The notes under the pieces were generated by a model. That model searched no databases, was not told where the DNA came from, and saw nothing but the letters and a program-made list of their open reading frames with translations. Positions 1-11,800 of a stretch of 64,000 bases of DNA are shown in pieces. The translations under genes and the position numbers were made by a program. The first letter of the stretch is position 1, and each line of letters begins with the position of its first letter. The stretch is from Euptelea pleiosperma (lineage: Eukaryota > Streptophyta > Magnoliopsida > Ranunculales > Eupteleaceae). The stretch is from contig CM068549.1 of assembly GCA_035048495.1 (NCBI GenBank), forward strand, positions 16,401,103-16,465,102. Reading direction: 5' to 3'.

Positions 1-323
1 AGTTATGCGTGTTGAATGTGAAGCATTTTGATGAACAAAGATGAACATTATAACATAAGATATTTATAAAGGGTATTTATAGGGGTACTACTACATTGTT
101 TTGAATATAATGGTATTTTTGACATTTTGGGTAGAATTCAAAAGATCACAGTTGGTTTTGCCAAACATAAATACCAGCTTCTATACACAGAATAACACTT
201 CTCCAACATAGTTTACCAAACGCTATTCTAAAAAAGAGTGCTTATCAGCAGCTGCTTCCAGAGCTTCTTCATCAGAAGCGCTTTTCCACAGTGCTTCTAT
301 AGAAGCATTCCCAAGCAGGGCCT
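1..323. repeat. Probable Tourist-like MITE, right part
   Basis: The stretch from about 145 to 323 is rich in short GAAGC/GCTTC inverted motifs and ends in AAGCAGGGCC followed by TTA. A GGCCCTG terminus next to a TTA target is typical of PIF/Harbinger (Tourist) MITEs. The left end was not found, so the first 140 bases may be element or flank. No gene is visible. Confidence 0.35.
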
Positions 324-487
324 TAGAAATTGTCAAATTTCAAATCCAATTTCTAGGTTCAACTACCCTATCACTAGCACGACCTAGGGCTTCAGTACTC
401 TTATAAATAAAGCCTCACTTATGCTTTATTAAACACATAACTAAAGACAACAAGAGAGTTATTGACTTCAAGCTATATAGAATTTAA

Positions 488-1136
488 AGGCCTGTTTGGC
501 AAACCAGTGGAAGCAAAAAGTAACTTCTAAATTAAGTTGCTGAATTTAAAAGTTGCCATCTGGAAGCAAAAGTTTGTTTGGTCAAACACCGACTTATAAG
601 TCAAAAAGTAAAAAGTTTGTTAGGCATGAATTAAATCAAAAAGTCATTTTCTTATAATTTTATATACATATTATATTATAATAAACTGTTAATTAAGATC
701 ATAAACCAATATCACATATGTTATTTTTTTCAAAATTTTTTAATTATAAATGGTCAGTAATAAAAGCCACACCAGGTGAGTCATTTTATGGGTAATTATT
801 TTTTCAATAAAGAGATGGTCTACTGACCTACTCCTCAGCAAACCATCTCTACTTTTTATCCTTCATAAGATGTTTTCTATCTACATTTCATAATGTGAAG
901 TTTATAAGGGTAAAACTGACATTTGAAAATATTCACTTAAAATTAGATGTGTCAGTTCTGCAAAATTTTTTGACTTTTGCTTCGATCGGAAGCAAGAAGC
1001 AAAAAAATTTTGCTTCCACAAAAAAGCAAGTTTTTGGCTGAGAAGCAATTGCAAAATGGAAACCCAAACAAACTTTTCAACTTTTTTGCTTTTGGAAGCA
1101 AAAAAGTAACTTATTTCGGTGTTGCCAAAAAGGCCC
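488..1136. mobile_element. Tourist-like MITE (PIF/Harbinger type), TSD TAA
   Basis: The left end AGGCCTGTTTGGC pairs as an imperfect inverted repeat with the right end GCCAAAAAGGCCC. TAA sits immediately outside both ends (485-487 and 1137-1139), which is the 3-bp target preference of PIF/Harbinger elements. Subterminal GGAAGCAAAAAGTAAC sequence occurs near both ends. No transposase is encoded; the 90-aa reading frame inside is not considered a gene. It sits inside the LTR fragment. Confidence 0.65.
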
Positions 1137-1522
1137 TAAGAGAGTTGTCATATTGGAAAAGCAAAACCTCAGGTATTATCTCCATTCTTGTGAAAGGTTT
1201 TATCTTCTATTTAATCATGGCTTATAGCTTAATCTCCCACTTTGCCTAGGTTTTCTAACTAGAAATCTAACCTAGTAAGTCAGAGAGTACCTTGTGTGTC
1301 TCAACACTATTTGAACAACGTTTGGGATTCAGGGTGTATTGAATCCTTCACTATCAGTAGAGACCGGTGTGTGAGAATTAAGATCGGGGTGTACTGATTG
1401 ATGGTAGGTTTGGGGTGTACTAAACTGAACAAGCGGCAAAGGCTTCGTGACTGGGAGAGCGCGTGTGTGACTCGTTGCGTGGAGCCTGAGGACGTGGACG
1501 GATCGACAGTTGGCCTTTGCTA

Positions 1523-2676
1523 TTTTTTTTTTTTTGCTAAATAAGAAAAAGATCATTAAAAGAAAGTAACTAAATATAAATAAATTGGGAGAGGGAGGAA
1601 CTGCAACACAATGAGAATAGGCATCCCAAGTATGTTGGCACCCCCATTCTCATCCATCATTTGCACAACTCAGCCCTTAGAGCTTAAGCATCAAATCTAA
1701 AATAGGACCTCTCAGGATCCTCAATACTATTAAGAAATCTAGGCCTGTGATTCCACCATTGCCTAAATCCTTGTGGGAAGAAACATGCCATATTAGCACT
1801 CTTATCTGCACTGAAGTTAGTTTCTCTCCACGTGGAAGTTATACACATCCACTCAACTTTACCCCTAGTGGTTTCCCACAACCCCTTAATCCTCCAAGGT
1901 ATGTCTCCTGTAATGACAGCTTTGACTGCCGTTTCAGAACCAATTTCCGCCCAAAGCGTAAGCCATCCTTGCTCTATGGCACATTGAATACCAAACCAAT
2001 AGCATAACATTCTGCACTAAAGTTTGTGACAATCCCCAGGTTCTCCACTATCACACCCACGACATGGCACTGCAAATATCTGAAATAGCACCAAGACCAC
2101 CCATCCCTGGGTTACCTTTAGATGCACCATCACAATTCAATTTAATTATCCCATTCCCAGGCGCTATCCATCTACATTCTTTCATATTAGGCGCTTTCCT
2201 CGACTTACGACCTAAACCGAGGTTCTTGAGAATAACCAAGTCTGAAATCGAGTTCTTCATTGCCTTTTCAGAATTATTGGATGCATGGTTAATAGCAGAA
2301 GAACCAATCTACAAAATCTATCTGCATCCCAATGGGACTCATCAAAGATCATCATGTTCCATGTATGCCAAAGAGTAACCATTGTAGCAACAACCGAGCA
2401 TACTAAAGTTCATATATAAGTAGACTCCCTCCTTTGTATAAGTTGAAACAATCTGCCCATGAATAGCAAATGAATGGTCTATGCCAAGCAAACAGATCCA
2501 TAATCCTCTTCCATAAACTAAGCGCCACCTCACAAGAAAAGAAAATATGATGGTATGTTTCAAATGGTGCCTTGCACATAATGCATCTAGACATCAATGT
2601 AATTCATCTTTTCTGCAATCTATCATCAGTTACGATAACCTCATGCAAAATCTTCCATGCACCAGCGTCCATGCCA
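1523..2676 (-). mobile_element. 5'-truncated L1-type LINE (3' end with zf-RVT and RNase H)
   Basis: On the minus strand, translated pieces match the C-terminal part of plant L1 ORF2. A zf-RVT-like zinc motif (CIMCKAPFETYHHIFFSC, about 2597-2400) is followed by an RNase H start (IKLNCDGASKGNPG, about 2160-2100) and an RNase H C-terminal segment (2010-1684). A T-run at 1523-1535 is the poly-A tail in reverse. The insertion is bounded by a perfect 13-bp TSD, TTGGCCTTTGCTA, at 1510-1522 and 2677-2689. Frames are interrupted, so it is dead. It lies inside the LTR fragment, and the flanks rejoin into uninterrupted LTR sequence, which confirms the boundaries. Confidence 0.88.
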
Positions 2677-2784
2677 TTGGCCTTTGCTAAGGTTGTATGC
2701 TGTATGGAAACGATGTTGCGTAGGTAACTTCTGTAACTCAGAACTTTCCAGTTAGTGATACGTTCCGTCTAGCCTTGGTCCTAT

Positions 2785-5700
2785 CACTACACCAAAATTG
2801 AAAAAATACGACACCAAAAAAATAGGCATTTTCGTAATTTTACGAAACTTAATTGAAAAAATAATATAAAACACGACTTTCCCTCTCGACTTTCTCATAT
2901 CCTCATTCCTTTTCTCTCGTCCCTTTTCTCTTTGGAGGAGTCGTGAGCTTGGGGAGGCGATTTGTCAATTCGCATTCACAACGGTGGACATCATGAATTT
3001 CGGGAGGTGATTCGTTAGGTTAGCATCCCCTTCATCCCTATTTCTAGGGTTAGGGTTTTGGTTTCTATTTTTCTCATTCATTGTTAATCGATCAATCTCA
3101 CATTCTCTCATTCGATATCTCAGGTACGGATTCATGTTCGAGAGAGAATCCGCTCGGAAGGAGCTTGGAAATTTGATTGAAGACCTCCGTCATAGCAATC
3201 TGAATGCCAATTCACCTCGTGATTCCTAAATCTATCTCGTTCGATAGTCCTAGACAATCAATTACTGGAGAAGTAATTCAGCCTCTTATACTTCTCCCTG
3301 GTTAGCCATGTTTCTCAATGCTTTAGCTCCTAAAACATAGATCTTGATATATTTCATCTCTTCTTTTCAATAGCGAGACTGAAAATAGCTGTTTTCAATG
3401 TTTTTTTTTTATTTGAACATGTTTTGTTATATTTGTTTCATTTTGTGTTCTGTGCTCCTATTATTCCCACACTGTACAGAGGATCTCTTTCTTGTTTAGG
3501 TTTAGCCGTGAATGAAAAGTTGATTAATCAATATCTATAATTGCATGAAAAAGTGATGCAATTACTCGTAAATGTTTAACAAATTCCTATCCTGACAAAA
3601 TTAGGATGCTCCCTCGGTCTTCAGGTATATCTTCACAAGTTTGTTAATTTATGCTTTTAGTCGAAAATAGTGTTGCTATGTTTTGATTACAATTCAAAAT
3701 GACTACTTTGTGTTCCATTTTCCTGAGTCTTTTTTTTTCCTTTTGTATGCAGGAAAAAACCCAGACATGAGTACCGGTGATATCACAGCGGACCAATATC
3801 ACAAGTACAAAGTAAAAAACTAAACCCCACTACTCTTAGAGACTCTATACCTTATCTTTATCCATCAAATCCAAAACTACTATTTGTTGTTCATGACAGG
3901 AAGACGTGAGCTGATGCACGAAACTGCTCTTGATGCCTACAGATTCTCAATATCCTGGTCTAGGCTCATTTCTGGTATCCCGCTCTATTTCATATCTTCT
4001 CAAGTCTTAGATTAATACATAAATGTTGCTGGGATTTTTTATGTCATCTTTACTTGTAGATGGACATGGAGCTGTCAACCGCAAAGGCTTGAATACTACA
4101 ATAACCTCATCGATGAACTCGTTAGCTATGGTACTTGATTAGCATTGATGTCTCTATTTCTTTTCTTTCTCAGAAAATTCATGGAAGTTAGCTAGTTTCA
4201 AAGGATAGTGTGTGCTTCAATTTGGCTTTCATGTTGGTACTTGATCCTTACAAGAATTGAGCCTCACATTACTCTTAGCCATTTCGATCTCTTGCCTAAT
4301 TAATGAAAATTGCTAGTTTAGGTATGTGGTTTAAGATATAATTTTTTTTCACAACTCTGTTTTCTATTGCAGTGAAGATTTCATTGCATATGCAAATATC
4401 TGGTACACTAGACGATAATGAAGACACGTCATCATTTATGTTAGCCATCAGCTTTTCTGAATGACTTGATGATGAGTTCTTATGTTGTCTATTTTCTTTA
4501 TTTCTGCACTTGGAACCAAGCAATCAATTCGGACATCACTTTTTCGCCACTTCTTGTTTCTTATGAAGAATCATCTTTGCGCCCCAAGTGGCCCATTCCC
4601 AGTGAGGCTGAAGTATTGTTTGCAAAGGAGTTCTTGTCATATTTGGTATGATACCAATGAAACTTCCATAATAATTACAATTATCTTATGTATAAACATC
4701 TGCTTTCTTGAAGGGCAATTGGTCTATTGTGGGGATCATCTAAATTAATAATTGTTTTTGCTTGGTTAGTTTAAAATTTCTTTGAGGAGATGTAGGGGAT
4801 GATGGTAACTCTGCCCTTCTGATAACTCCAACCAAACATTGATGTGCTTGACTCACGTTGTCAATGGGTTGAGCTGGTCGAGATAGGTGTATGAAGAGCT
4901 TATGGTAGACTTTCTGTATTAGTGCATACGTTAACAATTAAACATTCTACATCTGCCTCTAGATAGGTGTATGCTGATGCGGAGCTTATGGTAGACTTTC
5001 TAATGGTGATCCTGTGGCTACCAGTCAGGTGAAGTACCTCGCCTTAGATGTACCTCTTCTTTTATATGCATCATTGTTTTACAATGTAGAATGACACAGT
5101 TAGCGATATATTGGACAAGATCTAGTTTGATTTTTCTCATCGTTTTTGGCAGGTGTATGTGCACAACAAAGTGATGAAAATATATGATCGTATGGCCTTG
5201 ATTTGCTTGTCATTTTTAATTTTGAGCCTATGATGTAACTTCTTTAGAGAGTTTTGTCCTAGCTAGTCATCATCAAGTCAAAGACCTTTTTGTTTTCTTG
5301 TTAGTTGACCAGTATTGCATACCAAATTACAAATTGTTGGTTTGCATGTTTCTTCTATCCTAGTATTATCAAATTATATGAGTATTTGAGCATAACTTAT
5401 AAATTTTAACAGCCTTTAACATTTTTTCACTGTAAACCATATTGTTATTTGAGCATAACTTATAGGGTTCTCTTGTTAGTTCTTATTGTTCTTTAATTTA
5501 TTAAATTTACTAGCGATGCCATAATAATATGTCTAGCAGAAATAGTAGGGTTAATAGCTTAGTTCACTGACTTTTGGTATCCATATACAAGGCTAGCTGC
5601 TCAAGATGTTAAAACTACTGAACTTTCAACGCTATTGCCATTGAGTGCTCTTTATAGTCTCACAATTCAGAGGTCAATATGTTTGTATGGGTATATGACT

Positions 5701-6686
5701 TCCCTATTATATGTCGTATACACTTCATACTATGCTGAACTTTATTGGGCTCATCGTTATATAGGATTTCTAATGAACTTACTACTTTGTGTGTGGGTTG
5801 TCCTTAACGTGTTTGATTGGAGGATGCATGGATCTAGGAGGTGGCATGTTTTTGAAGGGTATGTCCACGAGGGTGGAATTTGGATTCCTTACTCTTCTGG
5901 AATCTCTCAATTTTTGTAATGTTCGCTAGTATATCTATAATGCCCAAAGTGGCCAATCAGGTAGTTGGAAGTGAGTCCCATTACATGGTTCTTTTTGCTC
6001 TCGATACTAGTGTTCAAGATGAGAATGAATTGGAAGAGCAAGAATCATAGATCTGTAAAGCATTCGACGCCCAAGACCAGCATGGAGGAGGCTGCATCAG
6101 TGTGGAGGAGCTCCATCAAGGCCTCAGGGAAACAAGCATTAACCTACTACATGAGAAGTTTGATCAGCTTTGCAGCATGGGCTTTATAGTATGGAGCAAA
6201 TTCTAGCAGGTTTTGTTGGAGTTAGATCTTTACCATGTTAATGGGATTGCAAAGTCAGTGTTAAATGTTTGGTAATTCAATGTCAATTCCATTGATTGTT
6301 TGATGATTGTTTGATCTTTACTATTTTAATGGGATTGCATAGTCAATGTTAAACATTTGATGATCCAATATCAATTCCATTCACTGTTGGATGATTGTTT
6401 TCTTTGCTATAACATTATGTAATGCATTTAAAAAAATTCAAAAATATATAAATTTTAAAAAATCTAGCTATTTGAATTTTTGTTTTAAATGACGCACCAA
6501 ATGTGTTGCTATGAATGGACATACTGAGTGTGTCATATTTTTGACAAAAATAAAGACATACCAAGTGCGTCCACAAGAAAATAAGACACTTCTATAAACA
6601 ACACACCTTGGGACACACTAGGTCTGTCCTTATTTCACAAAAAGGACGCACTAAGTGTGTCCTTTTTTTGTGATTTTGGTGTAGTG
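2785..6686. mobile_element. Non-autonomous CACTA (En/Spm) element carrying a captured GH1 gene fragment
   Basis: The left end CACTACACCAAAATTG pairs with the right end TGATTTTGGTGTAGTG. A perfect 3-bp TSD TAT lies at 2782-2784 and 6687-6689. CACTA termini plus a 3-bp TSD define the superfamily. The right subterminal region (about 6485-6670) has repeated short motifs of the kind GGACGCACTAAGTGTGTCC in both orientations, like CACTA subterminal transposase-binding repeats. I see no transposase in 3.9 kb; the interior carries exons of a beta-glucosidase gene (separate entry), a few unremarkable reading frames (e.g. 5635-5919) and intron-like AT-rich DNA. The flanking LTR sequence reads through when the element is removed. 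Confidence 0.87.
3753..4402 (+). pseudogene. Captured fragment of a GH1 beta-glucosidase gene (5 exon pieces)
   Basis: Exon-like blocks are bounded by AG and GT: 3753-3811 (contains ADQYHKYK), 3900-3974 (ETALDAYRFSISWSRL), 4060-4130 (KGLEYYNNLIDELVSY), about 4255-4321 (IEPHITLSHFDLL) and 4373-4402 (EDFIAYAN). These occur in the order and splice context of plant glycoside hydrolase family 1 genes, whose intact enzymes hydrolyse beta-glucosides in apoplast, vacuole or plastid. The catalytic Glu motifs (TFNEP, ITENG) are absent. The second block has an apparent 1-base loss next to the expected EDVKLM, and the fourth block has a stop where the family continues. Introns are kept, so this is a DNA-level capture by the surrounding CACTA element, not a retrocopy. 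Not functional as beta-glucosidase. Confidence 0.82.
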
Positions 6687-7016
6687 TATGGTTTTTCATT
6701 GGCTAAGGTAACAACATAAAAATCTCATGCGTTATCAATGTTGATTATTTGTATTCCACATTATTTCTAGATTAGACCAAACTATTAGGAAACAATATAT
6801 CACGGAGAATATTTGATCTTTGTCGATTGAACTAATCATTTGTTAATCAATCAAATTATTTAGAATTGCTTCACATATGATTAGGATACCCCTGTCAGAT
6901 CATTAATTAAATTAGGTTGTTCGTTTAATCTAAGAATTGTAAAACCAATTCAACCCCCCCCCCCCCCCCCTCTTCTAGGTTAATTAATCATCTAAAAGAG
7001 CATTGAAAGAATTTCA

Positions 7017-7803
7017 ATCAGGACATAAGTAACTGACCCAGAGGATGTGCGTATAAAGCATGAAGTATCCTTCCCTTCTTGGAGACAAAGAATCCCTATG
7101 CCAGGAGAAAAGAGCTGAGACGAGCAACTAGGAACGAGGAGGTTGTTTAACCTATATAGTGAGTTCCATAGGCGACATATTTATTAGATTTGGTTCTTTG
7201 TTAGTTATTATATTAGTGTTCTTATTTTAGGTTTTTGCCTAATGAAGAGTAATGATGCAAAACTAGATTATTTAAAAAAAATTATTATAGAAACAACACA
7301 CCGGGTGCATTGTTTACGAATCTCGGTTTTATGGCAAATTGAGAACTAAAGTATCAAGAGATCTCGATTTTAACATAAAACCAAGATCAAAAGTTAATAT
7401 AGACTTCACTCTTATGGAAAATCAAGAACTAAAGTACTAAGAGATCTCGATTTTTACATAAAACTGAGAACCAAAGTTATTATAGATCTCCTTCGTATGA
7501 ATATCTAAAAACAAAATTATCAAGAGATCTCAGGAGAAATTTTTTTGCTATAGATCTTAGTCTTTTGGATAACTAGGAACTCATGTACCAAGATATCTAT
7601 ATTTTAAATGAAAACGAGAACAAATGTTATTATAGATCTTGATCTTTTAGATAACCGAGAGCGAAAGTAACAAGAGATTTCAATTTTTCGAAGAACCGAG
7701 TTCTATAATGGCAAAAAGCTCATTTTTTATGAACCAAAAGAGTTTTTTGAAGCAAAAAATTGAGATAAAAGACTTTTTATCCCGATTTTTAGCTGGGACC
7801 TTT
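7017..7803. repeat. Intergenic DNA with a degenerate tandem repeat
   Basis: No gene seen. From about 7300 to 7760 a diverged unit recurs roughly every 80-120 bp, containing a form of AAGAGATCTCGATTTT followed by ACATAAAAC.GAGAAC. The units drift strongly, so an old satellite-like or self-derived array is the best reading. Confidence 0.4.
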
Positions 7804-8230
7804 TTTTAATTTTTGTAATCATGAGTGTTTGAGCGAAGTCAGAGCTCTTTCCGGTATGAGAAAATTGTTCCCACGCAAGTCCAATCAATTGGGCTCAAGG
7901 TCCAATCGATTGGACAGCTTCAGAAATATTTAAAGTTTTGTCCGAAGATATCCAATCGATTGGGTTGTTGCGCGAATCGATTGGGCTCTATATTGAGCAC
8001 CCTCAGATTTAGTTCTCTAATCCCTTTAAGCCCTGAACATGATCCCCTTGCTTCATGACTTAGTTCTTGGTGATTTTATAATTCTATCTTCTATAACTAG
8101 GGTATCTAAGTCACTTACCATCCTATACGTGTGAGTGTGGATAAACGAACAAAGATCTGAGTCTTCAGATGAATCAATCTTCAATCTTCTGATTATTCAG
8201 GTTTTATCTTGTAGGCTTTACGTAATGCAA
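7804..8230 (-). mobile_element. Inverted U3 fragment of the CCAATCGATTGG LTR family
   Basis: The stretch holds several CCAATCGATTGG-like palindromes (about 7880-7990). Its reverse complement around 8060-8190 resembles the U3 region of the solo LTRs at 24.9 kb and 26.8 kb, including AGGATGGTAAGTGACTTAG-like sequence. Both ends are ragged and no TSD was found. The small reading frame at 7825-8058 is a by-product of the repeat. Confidence 0.5.
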
Positions 8231-8314
8231 GAGTGGTGCAACCACTGATACACTCTTGGCCTAACTGGCACACTATAGGATCGATTACAATCGTATTTTG
8301 TTGTATGGAATTTA

Positions 8315-8440
8315 GCCAATAAAATATAGTCATATTCCTTACATAGATTACACAGAGCCAATAAAATATAGTCATATTCCTTACATAGATTACACATAGC
8401 CAATAAAATATAGTCATATTCATTTGATAGAAGGTACATT
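8315..8440. repeat. 42-bp minisatellite, 3 copies
   Basis: GCCAATAAAATATAGTCATA begins at 8315, 8357 and 8399, giving an exact 42-bp period with near-identical first two units; the third diverges after about 25 bases. Because 42 is a multiple of 3, the minus-strand frame stays open with a repeated MTIFYWLCVIYVR peptide. I regard that as a consequence of the repeat, not a gene. Confidence 0.9.
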
Positions 8441-8880
8441 CTATCAAATGAGAAAAGACATGAGGGGCCCTTATGTTTACTTGGATTTGAGCCTTAAATT
8501 GGATCACTACTCATATTCTTTTGGGAACTGCGTTAGACAAGGGTTTTGCCTATTTTTGGGGGGAAGGATTATTGAAATTAACTTTAGTTTAAAATAAGTT
8601 TATGTGGTAGCCAAACAAAGAATAATCTTATCCTAAATAAATAAAATTGTGGTTGTTGTCCAAGGCAATAATTAATTGATTATTATCATAAATACACAAT
8701 TACATATAAGTTGCTTAAATACCCCCACCAACCACCTCAAAACACACAAGAATTTTCTCACAGGCACTCTACAACAAAATCAATAGAGAAAAAGGGCACA
8801 AATAAAGAATAAAAAATAAAATAAAAGAAGAAGCTCTTTTATGATGCTGGTGTCTCTTGTGAAGAGTAAAAGTTTACTAT
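8441..8880. other. 3' flank of the NLR-like gene
   Basis: AT-rich sequence downstream of the minus-strand NLR-like stop codon. It should contain its 3' UTR and polyadenylation site, but no single signal stands out. No other gene is seen. Confidence 0.4.
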
Positions 8881-11800
8881 TTAATGAAATTGGTGTGGCT
8901 CTTGATGCACATGTTGTCTTCTTCTTTCCATTGCATGTGGTCCCACCACTCCGATCGATTCACTTTTCATCTCTATGTTTGGATCATTTTCTTGGCAAAC
9001 ATCATCAGCAAAATGGAGAGGGAGCTTCTGCAGCATCGGACACCCTCTCACATTAACCTTTTCCAATCCCCCCAAGTACAATTTGGGCTCTCCAAAAATT
9101 CTCTTTAGTGAGGCGAGCTCCCAAAGACACAAGGTGTGCAACCTTGGAAGACAAATTCCATCTTCTCCACTCTTAATTGTACCCTCTTCAAACACCTCCT
9201 CCAATCTAACACAAAATCTTATTTCGAGCATTTCTAGGTTTCCCAAAGTTGGTATGCCATACCTCGAACCACCACTCAAAGAGAATATCTTCACGAGCTT
9301 TGGACAATACTCCAATCGTATGTGTTTTAGGTTTCTAAAGCTTCCCTCTTGGAATGACCCCTTGCACATGGTCGTTAATTTTGCGAGATTAGAGACCCAA
9401 AGGTTCTTTAAGGAAGACACGTCTCCTTCATGAAAAACAATCTTCATTCCATGGCATCTCTCGATCCAACATGCTTCCACTCTAGACATGTAATATATAA
9501 CAAATTCTTCCAAATGTACAATGGAATTGTTGTTGCATAGAGATAAAAATTGCGTGGACTGAAGAACCCCCTTGAGACCCTCCGGGAAACTGATATTCCC
9601 ACCATTGATCTCCAGATACCTTCTATCTCTGTTGGTACTCATAAAATGAGTAAAATGTTGGGCGGGGTTGGTGGAGGAATGAGAGGAGAAGAATGATGAC
9701 GACGACTCATAATTATAAATATCTCTATAGGGAAAATGTTCCCTTTGGAATACAACATCTTTTCCCTCCCTTCCTTCTTCGGAGCATGGAGAGATGGTGA
9801 CATGGAATTGTGAGAAGCATTTGAAGAAATCATACACACTTGTGTATTCTCCAACAAATACATTGCCGCTTCTTAGGGATATGAAAGCTTTCCCAACACC
9901 GTCTTCTTCGTGCTGATGTTGCTGGTTCTGCTCATTGCTGCTAAACTCATTCCAGTTAAGAAGCTCCTTGGGAGGTTGCTTGATTTTATCCCAATAAACT
10001 TGACATAAGTGCTTTGTGCCTAGTAGATAAAGACACTTCAAGGCACTACCCTGAGTGCAAATTTCATGAGGGAAGCGTTTGATTTTGGTACCCGAAAGAT
10101 CAAGCACCTCAAGGCTTGTAACTCCTTCCAACTCTAGTTCCTCCAAGCTCGGATGATCTTTTAACGAAAGATGAATGAGTTGGGTGGTTCTAGAAAGGTC
10201 AAGAAACTGGAGATTTGGCAAGATAGGTCCAAAGGAAACACGTGAGATGTCTTCTAGGGCTTTACAACCTGATAAATTGAGTGATTTGAGGCTGACACAG
10301 TGGGAGAGGGAGGAAAGTAGGGAAACCAAGGAAGTAGCATTGGAGAGATTAAGTTGCTGGAGATCGTGCAAGCGCTCAAAGGCAGAAGGGGGTATATGTC
10401 GAACGGAAGTACCAGAAAGATCGAGAAGTAGCAGGTTGTCTAGAGTTTGTATGGGAGGGGGAAAAATGTTGAATTTGTTACAATTTGCTAAGTTGAGTAC
10501 CTTGAGGTTGTAGTTGAGGGAGAGGGAGGTGGGCAATGATGAAAGAGTTGTACAGCCGGAGAGATCCAAGACTCGGAGGCCTTGCATATGACTAAAGAAG
10601 TCATCTGGTATCTCCTCTTTCAGTTGGTCACAACCGTGAAGCACCAATATCGAGGCTTTAGGGCATCTCGGAGAAGTATGGCCCAATCTTTCTATGCGAG
10701 GACTCCTGGCAAAGGAGATCCAGTCGATGTCGTCGCCTTCCAGCTCATCATCCTCTTCTTCCGTGTAAATTCTAGTAGAACCTAGCAGACGCTTGACAAA
10801 AAAAGGGTGATTATTGAATACTACTACCTTATAATATCCCTTATCATCAGACTCTATGAGGCCCCGGCTTTGGAACTCTGTTAACAACTGTTCCCCTATC
10901 TTCCACACCGCAACGATATCCAAATGCTGGTTGTTCCCATCTCCAATTAATCCCTCTCCCAACCAAGAGTACTTTATGTAATCACCTGAAACTCCATTAC
11001 TACCAAACAGGCACGAACATTTTAGAAAAGCTAGGATGGAGTCTTCACTAAGGTGACCATTGGTGAATCTCAGAGAATCAGCCACGTCCATGCACTCTTC
11101 CTTGACCAATTTGATGGAATCTTCAAAGGTCCTTAGGCTAATAGTGATGGATTCTTCAGTTTTCATCACCTTCTGGGCTTCTTCCAATGATCGAGTCACG
11201 ATCAAAACCTTGGTCGCGTTCTTGAGGTTGGGAGTTGGTACTCCCAATGATTCTAATTTGATGAATTCTAAAGGAGGATCTTCTAATATCAGCAAGAAAC
11301 GCTGCTTCTCTAAGGAATCAAAGATTCTCACCCCCACACGCTTCTCGTCCCAGTTCAACATCTCCTCTTCATCGTCATAGTTGCCGCAGTCAATTTTCAA
11401 CCTATTAGCGATTACCGATTGGACCTTGCTCACGCTCCAATCTTTTTGGGGAAGCGAAACCCAAATGGTGATGTTGAAGAGGTGAGAATCCATTGCTGCC
11501 TTCGCTATACGTTTTGCAGTCCTGCATCTCCCTAATCCACCAGGAATACCCAAATATCCTTTTGGCAATCCATGATATCCCACGATAGAAATAACTCCAA
11601 TATCCGGATCTGCAAAGTATTGGAAGGCCTGTTGTTTTGCTCGCTCAATCATTGGGGGGCAGTTTTCAAAGCCTCTCTCGGGCATGTTCTCGTCTGCTTG
11701 CTTTCTTCCTTTCTTTGGAAGGTCCAAGAAACAGATGATTAGTATCAATAGTTGTCAAAGAAAGAATTACATGGAAACTATGCAAAGGACTAGAGAGTAG

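Larger units (their letters stand above)
324..7016 (+). mobile_element. Nested, broken LTR of the CCAATCGATTGG family
   Basis: Four segments (about 324-487, 1137-1522, 2690-2784 and 6690-7016) line up in order with the solo LTRs at 24866-26356 and 26772-28251. Shared landmarks are a TATA-like CTTATAAATAAAG near 400, a stretch GGGTTCAGGGTGTA-like near 1330, a C-tract before TCTAGGT near 6970, and an end in ATTTCA. Three younger insertions split it: a MITE (488-1136), an L1 fragment (1523-2676) and a CACTA element (2785-6686). The 5' U3 part with palindromes is missing, probably lost or displaced by the MITE ending at 323. About 970 bp of LTR remain. No internal retrotransposon sequence follows, so this may be a solo LTR or a fragment. 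Confidence 0.7.

Noticed and set aside
5635..6189. 94-aa and 74-aa frames in the CACTA element
   Set aside because: No similarity I can name, no splice context linking them to the GH1 exons; could be captured sequence but unsupported.
8884..11380. Plus-strand reading frames (8884-9108, 8975-9433, 10175-10513, 11060-11380)
   Set aside because: They are antisense shadows of the 955-codon NLR-like frame and have no domain or splice context of their own.
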